From Bacteroidales bacterium (GTDB lineage: Bacteria > Bacteroidota > Bacteroidia > Bacteroidales > UBA4181), in assembly GCA_031259205.1 (NCBI GenBank), contig JAIRLS010000062.1, positions 1 to 26,615 on the forward strand: a DNA stretch of 26,615 bases, written 5' to 3'. The position numbers were made by a program, and so were the translations under genes. Within the stretch, counting starts at the first letter, position 1; the number at the start of each line of letters is the position of its first letter. The notes below the pieces were generated by a model. The model had not been told where the DNA came from. It did no database searches and worked only from the letters and a program-made list of their open reading frames with translations. Positions 7,356 to 15,468 of this stretch are shown here, piece after piece.

Positions 7356-8393
7356 ATGTCGAAGTTATATTTTCCAAAATCATATATTCCCGTGTTAAAT
7401 TTACGTCAAACAGAAAAGGCGGTGAAACAGTTGAAAGATTTTTTTGAATCCAATTTATCTTCCGAACTGTCATTGCGCCGAGTGACCGCCCCTTTGTTTG
7501 TGCTGAAAGGCACGGGCGTAAACGATGACCTCAACGGAGTGGAGCGTCCTGTCGCCTTTCCCATCAAAGACATGGGCGAAGTCACTGCCGAAGTAGTCCA
7601 TTCTCTGGCCAAATGGAAACGGATGATGCTGGCGGAATACCATATTGAAACGGGATACGGCTTATATACGGACATGAACGCCATCCGCCCCGACGAAGAA
7701 TTGGATAACCTGCACTCTATTTATGTTGACCAATGGGACTGGGAACTTTCAATAACAAAAAAGAACCGTTCGCTGGATTTTCTGAAAAAAACGGTAAGTA
7801 AAATTTACCGGGTGCTGAAACGTACGGAATTTTTTGTTTACGAAAATTATCCGGATTTACAACCACAATTGCCGGAGGAAATTACATTCATTCATTCGGA
7901 AGATTTGTTGGCCATGTATCCCGACAAACCGGTGAAAGAGCGGGAACAGTTGATCACCCGTCAGTACGGAGCCGTGTTCATCATCGGCATCGGAGGCTAT
8001 TTGGCGGACGGTACGCTGCACGACGGTCGCGCCCCCGACTACGATGACTGGACAACCGAAACCACTCCCGGACATAAAGGACTGAACGGAGATATCTTTC
8101 TCTGGAATCCCATACTTGACTGTGCTTTTGAAGTTTCGTCCATGGGCGTCCGCGTAGATAAAATAGCTTTGCTCAGACAATTGGCTATCCGGCGCCTCGA
8201 AAACCGCAAAGAACTGCTGTTTCATCAAAAACTGCTGAACGACGAACTGCCGCTCTCTATCGGCGGCGGTATCGGACAGTCAAGGCTTTGCATGTATTTC
8301 CTGAAAAAGGCGCATATCGGTGAAACACAAGCCAGCATTTGGCCGCAGGATATGATGGAAGAGTGCAAAAAACACCACATTTTGCTGGTATAA
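7356..8393 (+). CDS. asnA: Aspartate-ammonia ligase (asparagine synthetase A)
   Basis: AsnA makes asparagine from aspartate, ammonia and ATP (EC 6.3.1.1) in the cytoplasm, using a class II aminoacyl-tRNA-synthetase-like fold. I chose the ATG at 7356, giving 345 aa and the usual N-terminus (MSKLYFPKSYIPVLNLRQTE). The frame extends 31 codons further upstream to 7263, but that AT-rich stretch is the promoter region. Characteristic segments are LSSELSLRRVTAPLFV, DDLNGVERPV, YVDQWDWE and the C-terminal GGGIGQSRLCM, which resembles class II motif 3. It is divergent from an AsnC/Lrp regulator and is followed after 2 nt by a HAD phosphatase gene, so those two are likely cotranscribed. Confidence 0.95.
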   Translation: MSKLYFPKSYIPVLNLRQTEKAVKQLKDFFESNLSSELSLRRVTAPLFVLKGTGVNDDLNGVERPVAFPIKDMGEVTAEVVHSLAKWKRMMLAEYHIETGYGLYTDMNAIRPDEELDNLHSIYVDQWDWELSITKKNRSLDFLKKTVSKIYRVLKRTEFFVYENYPDLQPQLPEEITFIHSEDLLAMYPDKPVKEREQLITRQYGAVFIIGIGGYLADGTLHDGRAPDYDDWTTETTPGHKGLNGDIFLWNPILDCAFEVSSMGVRVDKIALLRQLAIRRLENRKELLFHQKLLNDELPLSIGGGIGQSRLCMYFLKKAHIGETQASIWPQDMMEECKKHHILLV

Positions 8394-8395
8394 CA

Positions 8396-9052
8396 ATGAA
8401 ATTCCGCGCCGTTATCTTCGATCTCGACGGAACATTGGCCGATACGCTGGAAGACATCGCCGACGCCATGAACAGGACGCTGTCTGCCGGCGGTTATCCC
8501 ACACACCATTATGGGGCATACCGTTTTCTGGTGGGCAAAGGAATGAAAAATCTGGTCGCCCAAAGTCTTCCGGAACAGGAGAGATGCGAAATCGTCATCG
8601 AAAAATGTTATGCCCGTATGTTGGCCGATTACACGCAAAATTATGTCAACAAGACACATCTGTACGACGGAATACCGGAACTGTTGGACGAACTGTTCCG
8701 ACGCACCGTCAAAATGGCGGTATTATCCAACAAAGACGACGTGATCACTCGAAAAATATGTTGCGAACTGTTTCAAAACCGTTATTTTGAGATGATACTT
8801 GGTTCCACCGTGCGGTTTCCGCGCAAACCCAATCCGCAAGCGGCGTTGTTTATTGCCGGAGAGATACAGGCGTCTTCCGACGAGATTATCTACATCGGCG
8901 ATAGCGACGTGGATATGCAAACCGCATCTGCTGCCGGGTTTTACGCTGTCGGCGCGGGCTGGGGATTCCGTCCGGAGGAGGAGTTGCTGCACAACGGCGC
9001 CCGAAAAGTAATCCGTCATCCGAGAGAGTTACTGCCCCTGTTCGATTCGTAG
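8396..9052 (+). CDS. HAD family hydrolase, phosphoglycolate phosphatase-like
   Basis: The ATG at 8396 gives 218 aa and puts HAD motif I at the very start (FDLDGTLADT, nucleophile D9, acid/base D11), as is normal for the family. The frame stays open to 8339, but those extra codons lie inside asnA. Motif II is VLSNKDD, motif III includes the lysine in RKPNP, and motif IV is GDSDVD. The helical insert after motif I makes it a subfamily IA enzyme. Closest functional types are phosphoglycolate phosphatase (Gph) and related small-phosphate phosphatases, and the substrate cannot be read from sequence. It begins 2 nt after the asnA stop codon, which suggests translational coupling. Confidence 0.88.
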   Translation: MKFRAVIFDLDGTLADTLEDIADAMNRTLSAGGYPTHHYGAYRFLVGKGMKNLVAQSLPEQERCEIVIEKCYARMLADYTQNYVNKTHLYDGIPELLDELFRRTVKMAVLSNKDDVITRKICCELFQNRYFEMILGSTVRFPRKPNPQAALFIAGEIQASSDEIIYIGDSDVDMQTASAAGFYAVGAGWGFRPEEELLHNGARKVIRHPRELLPLFDS

Positions 9053-9080
9053 AGAGCCAAGTCGGGTTAAGCAAATGGAT

Positions 9081-9371
9081 TTACTTATCCTTGGGCGGAT
9101 CGAACAGACTTTCCAAAGAGGGCGGAGCAGGGGCAGCCGGTTCCGGGAAGAACGTATAACAGTAATTGCCGTTCCGAAGGCCTGCCGTAAATTTCCATTT
9201 CCGCAATACAACCATGGAAACGAAGTTACATACCGCGGCGGCTTCTTTCGATACGTCTTTGACGGAAACCATTTCCATCCGGTCGGGGTGAACAGTAACG
9301 AACAAGCGACGCGAGTCAGCCCATATATGGATGATATCCAATACCTGCAAAAATATTTTTTTCTCAAGCAT
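9081..9371 (-). CDS. Small protein of unknown function
   Basis: This 96-aa frame converges on the HAD gene, 28 bp away. It has a promoter-like TAAATTTG (minus strand of 9408-9415) about 37 nt before its ATG. The composition looks coding: a mixed alpha/beta N-terminal part (IIHIWADSRRLFVTV, VCNFVSMVVLRKWKF) and a proline-rich tail (PEPAAPAPPSLE). There is no signal peptide or membrane segment. I recognise no family. A longer overlapping minus-strand frame in another phase (9029-9391) is less convincing. Confidence 0.5.
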   Translation of the reverse strand: MLEKKIFLQVLDIIHIWADSRRLFVTVHPDRMEMVSVKDVSKEAAAVCNFVSMVVLRKWKFTAGLRNGNYCYTFFPEPAAPAPPSLESLFDPPKDK

Positions 9372-9407
9372 ACATTATTACCACTTACCAACGATTTTTA
9401 TTTTTTA

Positions 9408-9415
9408 CAAATTTA
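9408..9415 (-). promoter_or_regulatory. -7 box for the small gene at 9081-9371
   Basis: TAAATTTG on the minus strand matches TAnnTTTG exactly, about 37 nt before the start codon. No clear -33 box is seen. The MITE-like element begins 11 nt upstream (9426), so its insertion may have replaced the original upstream promoter part. Confidence 0.4.
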
Positions 9416-9425
9416 CTGAAAAAAA

Positions 9426-9668
9426 TCACTGCTGTCCGATTAAAATTATGTGATTTTTTTTGTGTATGTGAAATAGTTTACAGGGATGTAGTTTTTCGGT
9501 TTTAAATGCTCTACAATTAAATATTTGCAAATAGAAACAGATTTGACTGCAAATATGAGATTCTCCGAAACATACAAAAAAGTAACCCTTATGTTATTGA
9601 TGTACGTATATATGCATAAAACACAGCGCGTTACAGAATTGTTTGATATTTTAACCGGACAGCAATGG
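9426..9668. mobile_element. MITE-like element of about 243 bp with 21-bp terminal inverted repeats
   Basis: The left end TCACTGCTGTCCGATTAAAAT (9426-9446, 21 bases) and the reverse complement of the right end (9648-9668) agree at 18 of 21 positions, with GCTGTCCG and TTAAAAT identical in both. Both ends are flanked by seven A residues (9419-9425, 9669-9675), which could be a target-site duplication or simple poly-A. There is no transposase inside, only a frame of 50-60 codons (9525-9707) that runs past the right end and a 12-bp palindrome TATTTGCAAATA (9522-9533). A related single end is at 16959-16978. I infer a non-autonomous element or a deleted insertion sequence. Confidence 0.55.
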
Positions 9669-9783
9669 AAAAAAATGAAAAAAACTTGCAACGTGTTTTG
9701 TTTTTGATAAAACACAAAATCTTTTCAACAGAGCTAATGCCCGGCCTCCAAAAAAGATGACGTCAAAAGTTTTCGTCGTTTTT

Positions 9784-11319
9784 TCAGCCTCCCCATCCCT
9801 CGCGGTCGAGGCTGCGGTACTGGATAGCTTCGGCAAGATGCTGTACTTGTATGTTTTCGGAGGCTTCCAAATCGGCAATGGTGCGCGACACCTTGATAAT
9901 ACGGTCGTATGCACGCGCCGACAGTCCTAATTTCTGCATGGCCGTTTTCAGGATGTTTTGTCCGGCGGCGTCAATTTCGCAATATTTTTGCAGCATCCGG
10001 GAAGACATTTGCGCGTTGCAGTGAATGCCTTCGTATTGGGCGAATCTTGTTTTCTGGATATTGCGTGCGTCCACTACTCGCCGGCGTATCGCCTTGCTGG
10101 ATTCTGCCTCGCGTTGTTCCGACAATTTTTCAAACGGCACGGGCACCACTTCGATGTGGATGTCGATGCGGTCGAGCAGCGGCCCCGAGATGCGGCTCAA
10201 ATATTTCTGCACCATGCCGGGCGCACACATGCATTTTTTCTCCGGATGATTGTAAAACCCGCACGGACAGGGATTCATGGAAGATACCAGCATGAAACTT
10301 GCCGGATATTCCACGGCAAAACGGGCGCGGGATATGGTAATGACCCGGTCTTCCAGTGGTTGTCGCATCACTTCGAGAACGGTACGTTTAAATTCGGGTA
10401 ATTCGTCCAAAAACAGGACTCCGTTGTGTGCCAGAGATATTTCTCCGGGCTGTGGGAATGATCCTCCGCCCACCAGCGCAACATCGCTGATGGTATGGTG
10501 CGGCGAACGAAAGGGGCGTTTAGTGATGAGCGCCGTTCCCTTGTTGGTCTTTCCTGCTACAGAGTGGATTTTAGTGGTTTCCAGCGCTTCGTCGATGGTA
10601 AGGGGCGGCAGTATTCCGGGCAGTCGTTTGGAGAGCATCGTTTTTCCTGCTCCCGGAGGCCCTATCAGGATGATGTTGTGTCCTCCGGCGGCGGCGATTT
10701 CCATTGCCCGTTTTACGTTTTCCTGACCTTTTACATCCGAGAAATCGGATTCATAGTGGCTGTGATGCAGAAACTCTTTGTCTATGTCGATTTTTACCGG
10801 CTCCAGCGCGCTTGTTCCGTTCAGCAGATCAACTACTTCTTTGATATTAGTAGCTCCATAGACGGTAATCCCGTCCACGATAGCGGCTTCTTTGGCATTT
10901 TGTGCGGGAAAGATACAGGAAGTGAAACCTTCCTGACGCGCCTGTAGTGCGATGGGCAGAGCGCCTTTGATGGGTTGTATGGTTCCGTCGAGCGACAATT
11001 CGCCCATGATAATGTACTGCTCCAGCCGGTCGCTTGCCATCATCTCATAAGCGGCCAGCATCCCCACTGCCAGCGGAAGGTCGTAAGCCGATCCTTCCTT
11101 GCGGATGTCGGCCGGGGCCATGTTGATAACGACTTTCCTGCCCGGAAGTTGGAATCCCTGCATCTGTAACGATGATTCGATGCGCTGCTGGCTCTCTTTG
11201 ACGGCGCTGTCGGGCAGTCCTACCAGTAAAAAGTTAACTCCCCTGCTCACATTCACTTCGATAGTAATTGTGGTGGCTTTTATTCCGTACACCGCACTTC
11301 CGAAAGTTTTTACCAGCAT
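9784..11319 (-). CDS. comM: YifB/ComM family Mg-chelatase-like AAA+ ATPase
   Basis: The 511-aa product has the full family architecture. The N-terminal part is a Lon-protease-like ChlI domain (about 20-141). The AAA+ core has Walker A GPPGAGKT (220-227) and Walker B LFLDE (302-306). A cysteine cluster follows (C351, C353, C363, C365; NPCPCG...CMC), and a C-terminal Mg-chelatase helical domain covers about 400-505. In naturally transformable bacteria ComM is a hexameric branch-migration helicase that extends integration of incoming DNA. It is widespread also in species not known to be transformable. It starts 20 nt after the TlpA-like gene stop codon, so the two are probably cotranscribed from the promoter before that gene. 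Confidence 0.95.
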   Translation of the reverse strand: MLVKTFGSAVYGIKATTITIEVNVSRGVNFLLVGLPDSAVKESQQRIESSLQMQGFQLPGRKVVINMAPADIRKEGSAYDLPLAVGMLAAYEMMASDRLEQYIIMGELSLDGTIQPIKGALPIALQARQEGFTSCIFPAQNAKEAAIVDGITVYGATNIKEVVDLLNGTSALEPVKIDIDKEFLHHSHYESDFSDVKGQENVKRAMEIAAAGGHNIILIGPPGAGKTMLSKRLPGILPPLTIDEALETTKIHSVAGKTNKGTALITKRPFRSPHHTISDVALVGGGSFPQPGEISLAHNGVLFLDELPEFKRTVLEVMRQPLEDRVITISRARFAVEYPASFMLVSSMNPCPCGFYNHPEKKCMCAPGMVQKYLSRISGPLLDRIDIHIEVVPVPFEKLSEQREAESSKAIRRRVVDARNIQKTRFAQYEGIHCNAQMSSRMLQKYCEIDAAGQNILKTAMQKLGLSARAYDRIIKVSRTIADLEASENIQVQHLAEAIQYRSLDREGWGG

Positions 11320-11339
11320 ATAATGTTCTGTTAGCGGTA

Positions 11340-12446
11340 TTATTTAAGCCATTCCGACAATTTGTCGTCCAAACTGTTGAAGTCGGACTGTACGTCCTTT
11401 TCAATAATTATTCCTTCCTCATTCAACAGGATAGCATAGGGAATGGAAAAGACGGAATACAGCGAAACGGCTTTGCTTTTCCAAAAAGCCAGATCCGACA
11501 TGTGAATCCACTCCATCCGGTCGTCGGCAATGGCCTGTTTCCACTCTTCCATGTTCCGGTCGAAGGAAATGCTTACTATTTCGAATCCCTTGTTCTTGTA
11601 TTTATTGTACAGTTCCACCAGTTCGGGGCTGGCTTGACGGCAGCCGGGACACCACGACGCCCAGAAATCGACCAGCACGTATTTGCCTTTTCCGGCATAA
11701 TCGGACAGTTTGACCGGTTGATCGTCGGGCGTTTTCATTTCCATGTCGATAAAAGTTTGTCCTATCGCTGTTCTTTTGGCGGCAGACAGCTTTTCTTTCA
11801 CCCTTTTCACCCATTGGGAGGGATGAGCGTCGTCAAAAGCATTGACGATGTCTTCAAATTCTTCAATGTCAACAAAATGCGAAAGGATATTGTCGGTAAT
11901 GAAAGCAGTAATGATGTTGGACGGGTTTTGTTTTACAAAATCGGTCATGTACTGTGTCCGTTCCTTGATTAATTGTTCCATGTTTCGAAGGATAGCGTTC
12001 GCTTGGGCAGTATCGCTGTCGGAAGTCAGGCGCAAAAAGTTGTAATCATCGTTCAGTTTTTCCGATTGCTGTTCAAACTCCCTTATCCGATGATTAAAAC
12101 GTACAAACAGGTCGTTTTCCGAGGAACCTGTTATTTTTGCAGCAGAGATACTGTCTTTATCCACTGTTATGCTGATTTTTGAATTTTCGATAAAAAACTG
12201 CACAGGTCCGGTATGCCCGATGTACAGCAGGACATAATCCGGACAGGCGACAGTTCCCTTGAAAGTGAATTTCCCGTTTTTGACGACGGCGCTGTCAATG
12301 GTTTTCGGGGTGAAATCTTGATACTGCTTTAAATAAACAGTATCATTTTCCGCATTTTTAACTGTGCCTCGGATGAGGTAGGCCGGATGTTCCGAGCAGG
12401 CATAAAGCAGGCAAACAACGGCAAAAAGAATGGTAAAACGCTTCAT
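11340..12446 (-). CDS. TlpA-like thiol:disulfide oxidoreductase lipoprotein with DUF4369 N-terminus
   Basis: The 368-aa product has a lipoprotein signal (lipobox LYAC, Cys17). An N-terminal DUF4369-type beta domain (about 20-115; IRGTVKNAENDTVYL) is followed by a helical linker (about 120-225) and a C-terminal thioredoxin fold (about 232-366). The redox motif is WCPGC (C266, C269), not the commoner WCGPC or WCPPC, and the cis-proline is P336 (SIPYAI). This layout is typical of many Bacteroidetes envelope proteins that reduce or shuffle disulfides in the periplasm. The partner is unknown. The comM gene follows after 20 nt. Confidence 0.9.
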   Translation of the reverse strand: MKRFTILFAVVCLLYACSEHPAYLIRGTVKNAENDTVYLKQYQDFTPKTIDSAVVKNGKFTFKGTVACPDYVLLYIGHTGPVQFFIENSKISITVDKDSISAAKITGSSENDLFVRFNHRIREFEQQSEKLNDDYNFLRLTSDSDTAQANAILRNMEQLIKERTQYMTDFVKQNPSNIITAFITDNILSHFVDIEEFEDIVNAFDDAHPSQWVKRVKEKLSAAKRTAIGQTFIDMEMKTPDDQPVKLSDYAGKGKYVLVDFWASWCPGCRQASPELVELYNKYKNKGFEIVSISFDRNMEEWKQAIADDRMEWIHMSDLAFWKSKAVSLYSVFSIPYAILLNEEGIIIEKDVQSDFNSLDDKLSEWLK

Positions 12447-12468
12447 TTTTTTGATATTTTATATTGTG

Positions 12469-12476
12469 CAAATGTA
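12469..12476 (-). promoter_or_regulatory. -7 box for the tlpA-like/comM transcript
   Basis: TACATTTG on the minus strand matches TAnnTTTG exactly and lies 22 nt before the start codon. The -33 region is only T-rich. The 89-bp gap to the SMP-30 gene makes a separate transcript likely. Confidence 0.5.
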
Positions 12477-12535
12477 ATAAAAAATCAAGGAAATAAATTT
12501 TTATCCTTCCTAAAATTAAAATTAGTAAAGATTTT

Positions 12536-13441
12536 TCAATGTTGTTTTGCCCCTCTAACGTTCATCCGGAGGGAAAAAAGATACTGCGATGCGGTGATGA
12601 AAAGAGTTTTCATGTCCTTGCCTCCAAAACAGACATTGGCCGTCCAGTTGGCGTCGACAGCGATATGTCCGATCTGTTCTCCTTGCGGGCTGAAGATGGT
12701 AACCCCTTTGCCTGTCAGATAGATATTGCCTTTCCGGTCGATGGTCATTCCATCGGAACCCATGGGGGCAAAGAGTTTCCTGCCGGACAGCGAACCGTCG
12801 GGCAGAACGTCGTACAGGTATGTTTTTTTATCGCCAATATCGGCGACATATAGCCGTTTGCCATCCGGCGAACCGATGATTCCGTTCGGTTTTTGCAACG
12901 TCGTTTCTACGGCTGTCAGTGTTTTCCGGTCGGGTGAGAGATAATACACGTATTCCCCCTTTTGCTGCATGGTTGGATTGTGTGTCCAGTATTTTCGGAC
13001 GTATAGCGGGTCGGTAAAATAAATCGCGCCGTTGGGATGCACCCATAAGTCGTTGGGGCCGTTCAGTCTTTTCTCTTCAAAAGCGTTGACCAGTACGGTG
13101 TGATGGCCGTCCATGTCGATGCTCCACAACTCGTTGTCCATGTCGGAACAGGCGATCAGGCAGCCGTTCCGGTCGAAATACAGGCCGTTGGCACGTCCCG
13201 GATTTTCGTGAAAAACGGAGAGTTTCCCTTCTGTTGTCCAGATCAGGATACGGTTATTGGGCTGGTCGGTAAAATATACATTGCCTTTTTTGTCTGCGGC
13301 AGGTCCTTCGGTAAAGGCAAATCCTTCCGCCCGTTTTTCCACTTGTGCTCCTTTCGCCACAAGACGCTTGGGATGATCCTTGCCTGAGGCAGGCAACCAT
13401 GCCGGAAGAAGCGCGATACAGAAAAACAGGATTTTTTTCAA
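12536..13441 (-). CDS. SMP-30/gluconolactonase/LRE family protein, exported
   Basis: The 301-aa product has an N-terminal signal peptide (about residues 1-20; ILFFCIALLPAWLPASG) followed by a six-bladed beta-propeller. The metal and active-site positions of SMP-30 proteins are recognisable: E45 (FTEGPA), N186 (KPNGI) and D230 (GSDGMTID). The blade motif NVYFTD/AIYFTD/LYVAD/NIYLTG repeats through the chain. Members hydrolyse sugar lactones such as gluconolactone, or act as related lactonases, and the substrate here is unknown. The signal peptide places it in the periplasm or outside. It starts 39 nt after rplS on the same strand, so read-through from the ribosomal gene is possible. Confidence 0.88.
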   Translation of the reverse strand: MKKILFFCIALLPAWLPASGKDHPKRLVAKGAQVEKRAEGFAFTEGPAADKKGNVYFTDQPNNRILIWTTEGKLSVFHENPGRANGLYFDRNGCLIACSDMDNELWSIDMDGHHTVLVNAFEEKRLNGPNDLWVHPNGAIYFTDPLYVRKYWTHNPTMQQKGEYVYYLSPDRKTLTAVETTLQKPNGIIGSPDGKRLYVADIGDKKTYLYDVLPDGSLSGRKLFAPMGSDGMTIDRKGNIYLTGKGVTIFSPQGEQIGHIAVDANWTANVCFGGKDMKTLFITASQYLFSLRMNVRGAKQH

Positions 13442-13480
13442 AGCAGGTAAAATGTAAAATGGACAGGTTACTGCCGGATG

Positions 13481-13825
13481 TCAGGCGGTAGAAAACTTTT
13501 TTTCCGCGATACGCGCTTTTTTGCCGGTCAGGTTTCGCAAGTAGAAAATCCTCGAACGACGCACTTTGCCGTATTTGTTGACTTCTATCTTTTCAATGAA
13601 AGGGGAATTGACGGGGAAAATTCTTTCTACTCCGATCTCGCCCGACATTTTACGAACAGTAAAAGTCGCTGTTTTGCACTGGATAACAACGCCTCTGTAT
13701 TGCTGAATACGTTCTTTGTTGCCTTCTTTGATTTTATAGTGAACGGTGATGGTATCCCCGCTACCGAATTTCGGGAAATCGTGTGATACGGTATTTTGCT
13801 CTTGAATAAACTTCATCAAATCCAT
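13481..13825 (-). CDS. rplS: 50S ribosomal protein L19
   Basis: The 114-aa product has the normal L19 length and conserved segments: FGSGDTITVHYKI, RIQQYRGVVI, FTVRKMSGEIGVERIFPVNSP and KYGKVRRSRIFYLRNLTGKKARI. L19 sits at the 30S-50S interface. I kept the first ATG, although the Met three codons in (MKFIQEQ) is equally possible. In many bacteria rplS lies with rpsP, rimM and trmD; here it stands between a ribosomal S10-operon fragment and an SMP-30 gene, with its own promoter. Confidence 0.97.
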   Translation of the reverse strand: MDLMKFIQEQNTVSHDFPKFGSGDTITVHYKIKEGNKERIQQYRGVVIQCKTATFTVRKMSGEIGVERIFPVNSPFIEKIEVNKYGKVRRSRIFYLRNLTGKKARIAEKKFSTA

Positions 13826-13860
13826 GACTGTAATTTATATAAATAAAATATTTTGGGATG

Positions 13861-13893
13861 CAAAGGTAAGATTTTTTTTGATTCGTTCTCAAA
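13861..13893 (-). promoter_or_regulatory. rplS promoter
   Basis: On the minus strand, TTTG (13890-13893), a 21-nt spacer and TACCTTTG (13861-13868) match the Bacteroidetes consensus, with about 35 nt to the rplS ATG. Confidence 0.6.
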
Positions 13894-13994
13894 ATTATTT
13901 AAAAAGTTTTCTTCTTGTGTTTTGAGGACATTCGTTATTTATTATTCTTTTTCAGCACGTTGTCAGGTTTTCACAGGGACAAAAACAGCGTTTG

Positions 13995-14028
13995 CGGCAA
14001 AGGACAAGCGACTGTTCATCCTTTGCCG
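13995..14028 (-). terminator. Hairpin terminator after rpsS
   Basis: A perfect 10-bp stem (13995-14004 with 14019-14028; arms CGGCAAAGGA and TCCTTTGCCG) and a 14-nt loop lie 21 nt past the rpsS stop codon. On the minus strand TGTTTTTG follows within about 10 nt. This supports rpsS as the last gene of its transcript. The gap before the T-run makes it an imperfect intrinsic terminator. Confidence 0.55.
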
Positions 14029-14049
14029 TATCCGCATACCGTGCAGGCG

Positions 14050-14316
14050 TTATTTCCTGTTGCCGGAGTGTCCTCTGAACACGCGCGTAGGCGAAAATTC
14101 TCCCAAGCGGTGTCCTATCATGTTTTCGGTGACGTACACGGGGATAAATTTGTTCCCGTTATGTACGGCGATGGTGTGTCCCACGAAATCGGGTGAAATC
14201 ATGGAGCGGCGCGACCATGTTTTGATTACGGTTTTCTTGTTGGTTTCGTTCATTTTCAGAATGCGTTTTTCCAACTTATAATCAATGAAAGGGCCTTTTT
14301 TTAATGAACGGCTCAT
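14050..14316 (-). CDS. rpsS: 30S ribosomal protein S19
   Basis: The 88-aa product is full length and shows the classic S19 start MSRSLKKGPFID, then TWSRRSMISPDFVGHTIAVHNG, FIPVYVTENMIGHRLGEF and the C-terminal FRGHSGNRK. S19 binds 16S rRNA in the 30S head. It begins 6 nt after rplB. In nearly all bacteria rplV and rpsC follow; here a hairpin terminator and rplS follow instead. Confidence 0.98.
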   Translation of the reverse strand: MSRSLKKGPFIDYKLEKRILKMNETNKKTVIKTWSRRSMISPDFVGHTIAVHNGNKFIPVYVTENMIGHRLGEFSPTRVFRGHSGNRK

Positions 14317-14322
14317 AGGTGG

Positions 14323-15147
14323 TTATTTTTTTCTACGTTCAACAATATATTGACTGGAAATTTTTTTCGAGTTTCGCGTTTTGTAGCCTTTGGCAGGTAT
14401 TCCTTTGCGAGAGCGCGGATGTCCTCCGGAAGCGCGACCTTCGCCGCCTCCCATTGGGTGATCGACGGGGTTCATGGCAACGCCTCTGGTGCGTGGGCGG
14501 CGTCCCAGCCAGCGATTGCGGCCTGCCTTGCCGGATTGTTCGTTGGAATGATCGGGGTTGCTCACCGAACCGATAGTGGCTTTGCAGGTGATCAGAACCA
14601 TCCGTATTTCGCCGGAGGGCAGTCGCAAGTTGGCGTATTTGCCTTCGCGAGAAAGCAGTTGTGCATACGTGCCTGCGCTGCGTGCCATTGAAGCGCCTTC
14701 GCCCGGACGGAGTTCGATGTTGTGTACGATTGTGCCCAGCGGTATATCCGACAGGTAGAGCGTGTTGCCTACTTCGGGTGCAACATTGTGTCCCGCCTCG
14801 ATTTTTTGTCCTACTTTCAGCCCCACGGGCGCAATGATGTAGCGTTTTTCGCCGTCGGCGTATGCTACCAGTGCGATACGTGCGCTGCGGTTGGGGTCGT
14901 ATTCGATGGTTTTCACCGTGGCGGGGATATTTTCCTTGTCGCGCAGGAAATCAATGATGCGTAGCCGGCGTTTATGGCCGCCGCCTGTGTAACGCATGGT
15001 CATTTTACCTGAATTGTTGCGTCCTCCCGATTTCTTGAGGGGATAGAGCAATGATTTTTCGGGAGTGGTGCAGGTAATGTCGTCAAAAGTGGTGACGATC
15101 TTGTGTCTTTGTCCCGGTGTGGTAGGTTTAAATTTCTTTAATGCCAT
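14323..15147 (-). CDS. rplB: 50S ribosomal protein L2
   Basis: The 274-aa product has the expected length. Conserved parts include the N-terminal KPTTPGQRHK, GGRNNSGKMTMRYTGGGHKR, and the C-terminal peptidyl-transferase-linked region GVAMNPVDHPMGGGEGR with the conserved histidine. L2 is a primary 23S rRNA binder needed for subunit association. It is separated from rplW by 6 nt and from rpsS by 6 nt, as in a tight operon. Confidence 0.98.
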   Translation of the reverse strand: MALKKFKPTTPGQRHKIVTTFDDITCTTPEKSLLYPLKKSGGRNNSGKMTMRYTGGGHKRRLRIIDFLRDKENIPATVKTIEYDPNRSARIALVAYADGEKRYIIAPVGLKVGQKIEAGHNVAPEVGNTLYLSDIPLGTIVHNIELRPGEGASMARSAGTYAQLLSREGKYANLRLPSGEIRMVLITCKATIGSVSNPDHSNEQSGKAGRNRWLGRRPRTRGVAMNPVDHPMGGGEGRASGGHPRSRKGIPAKGYKTRNSKKISSQYIVERRKK

Positions 15148-15153
15148 AACCGT

Positions 15154-15453
15154 TTATATATTACTGTAAAAGTCTATTTTTTCGCCTTTTCTGAGCGTCA
15201 CTGTCGCTTTCTTGCAGGCGTTGGTTTTGCCTGCAATGACGCCCGCTTTCGTGACGCGCGATTTGTTTTTACCCGCATAACGCATGGTATTTACCGATTC
15301 GACTGTTACGCCGTACATCTCTTCGACAGCCTTGCGGATTTGCAACTTGTTGGCTGTGCGTTGCACGTAAAACCCGTAACGGTTCAACTTTTCCTGATGA
15401 TTCAGTTTTTCCGTGTTTATCGGTTTCAAAAGTACTTCTAATAATGTTTTCAT
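15154..15453 (-). CDS. rplW: 50S ribosomal protein L23
   Basis: The 99-aa product has the L23 pattern: LLKPINTEKL, YGFYVQRTANKLQIRKAVEEMYGVTVESVNTM and the C-terminal KKATVTLRKGEKIDFY. L23 lines the peptide exit tunnel and is the docking point for trigger factor and SRP. It starts 15 nt after rplD. Confidence 0.97.
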   Translation of the reverse strand: MKTLLEVLLKPINTEKLNHQEKLNRYGFYVQRTANKLQIRKAVEEMYGVTVESVNTMRYAGKNKSRVTKAGVIAGKTNACKKATVTLRKGEKIDFYSNI

Positions 15454-15468
15454 CGTCTTTATACTTGA

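Larger units (their letters stand above)
9372..9783. other. 412-bp AT-rich intergenic region
   Basis: Besides the -7 box and the MITE-like element listed separately, it contains a 7-bp stem GTGTTTT (9693-9699) / AAAACAC (9709-9715), which could be a weak terminator. There is no RNA gene and no convincing coding sequence. Confidence 0.5.

Noticed and set aside
8339..8395. Upstream extension of the HAD phosphatase
   Set aside because: It lies within asnA; the ATG at 8396 places the DxD motif at the usual position.
9525..9707. Small plus-strand frame (50-60 codons) with a palindrome in front
   Set aside because: It begins within the MITE-like element, runs past its right end, has no good start context and no similarity I recognise.
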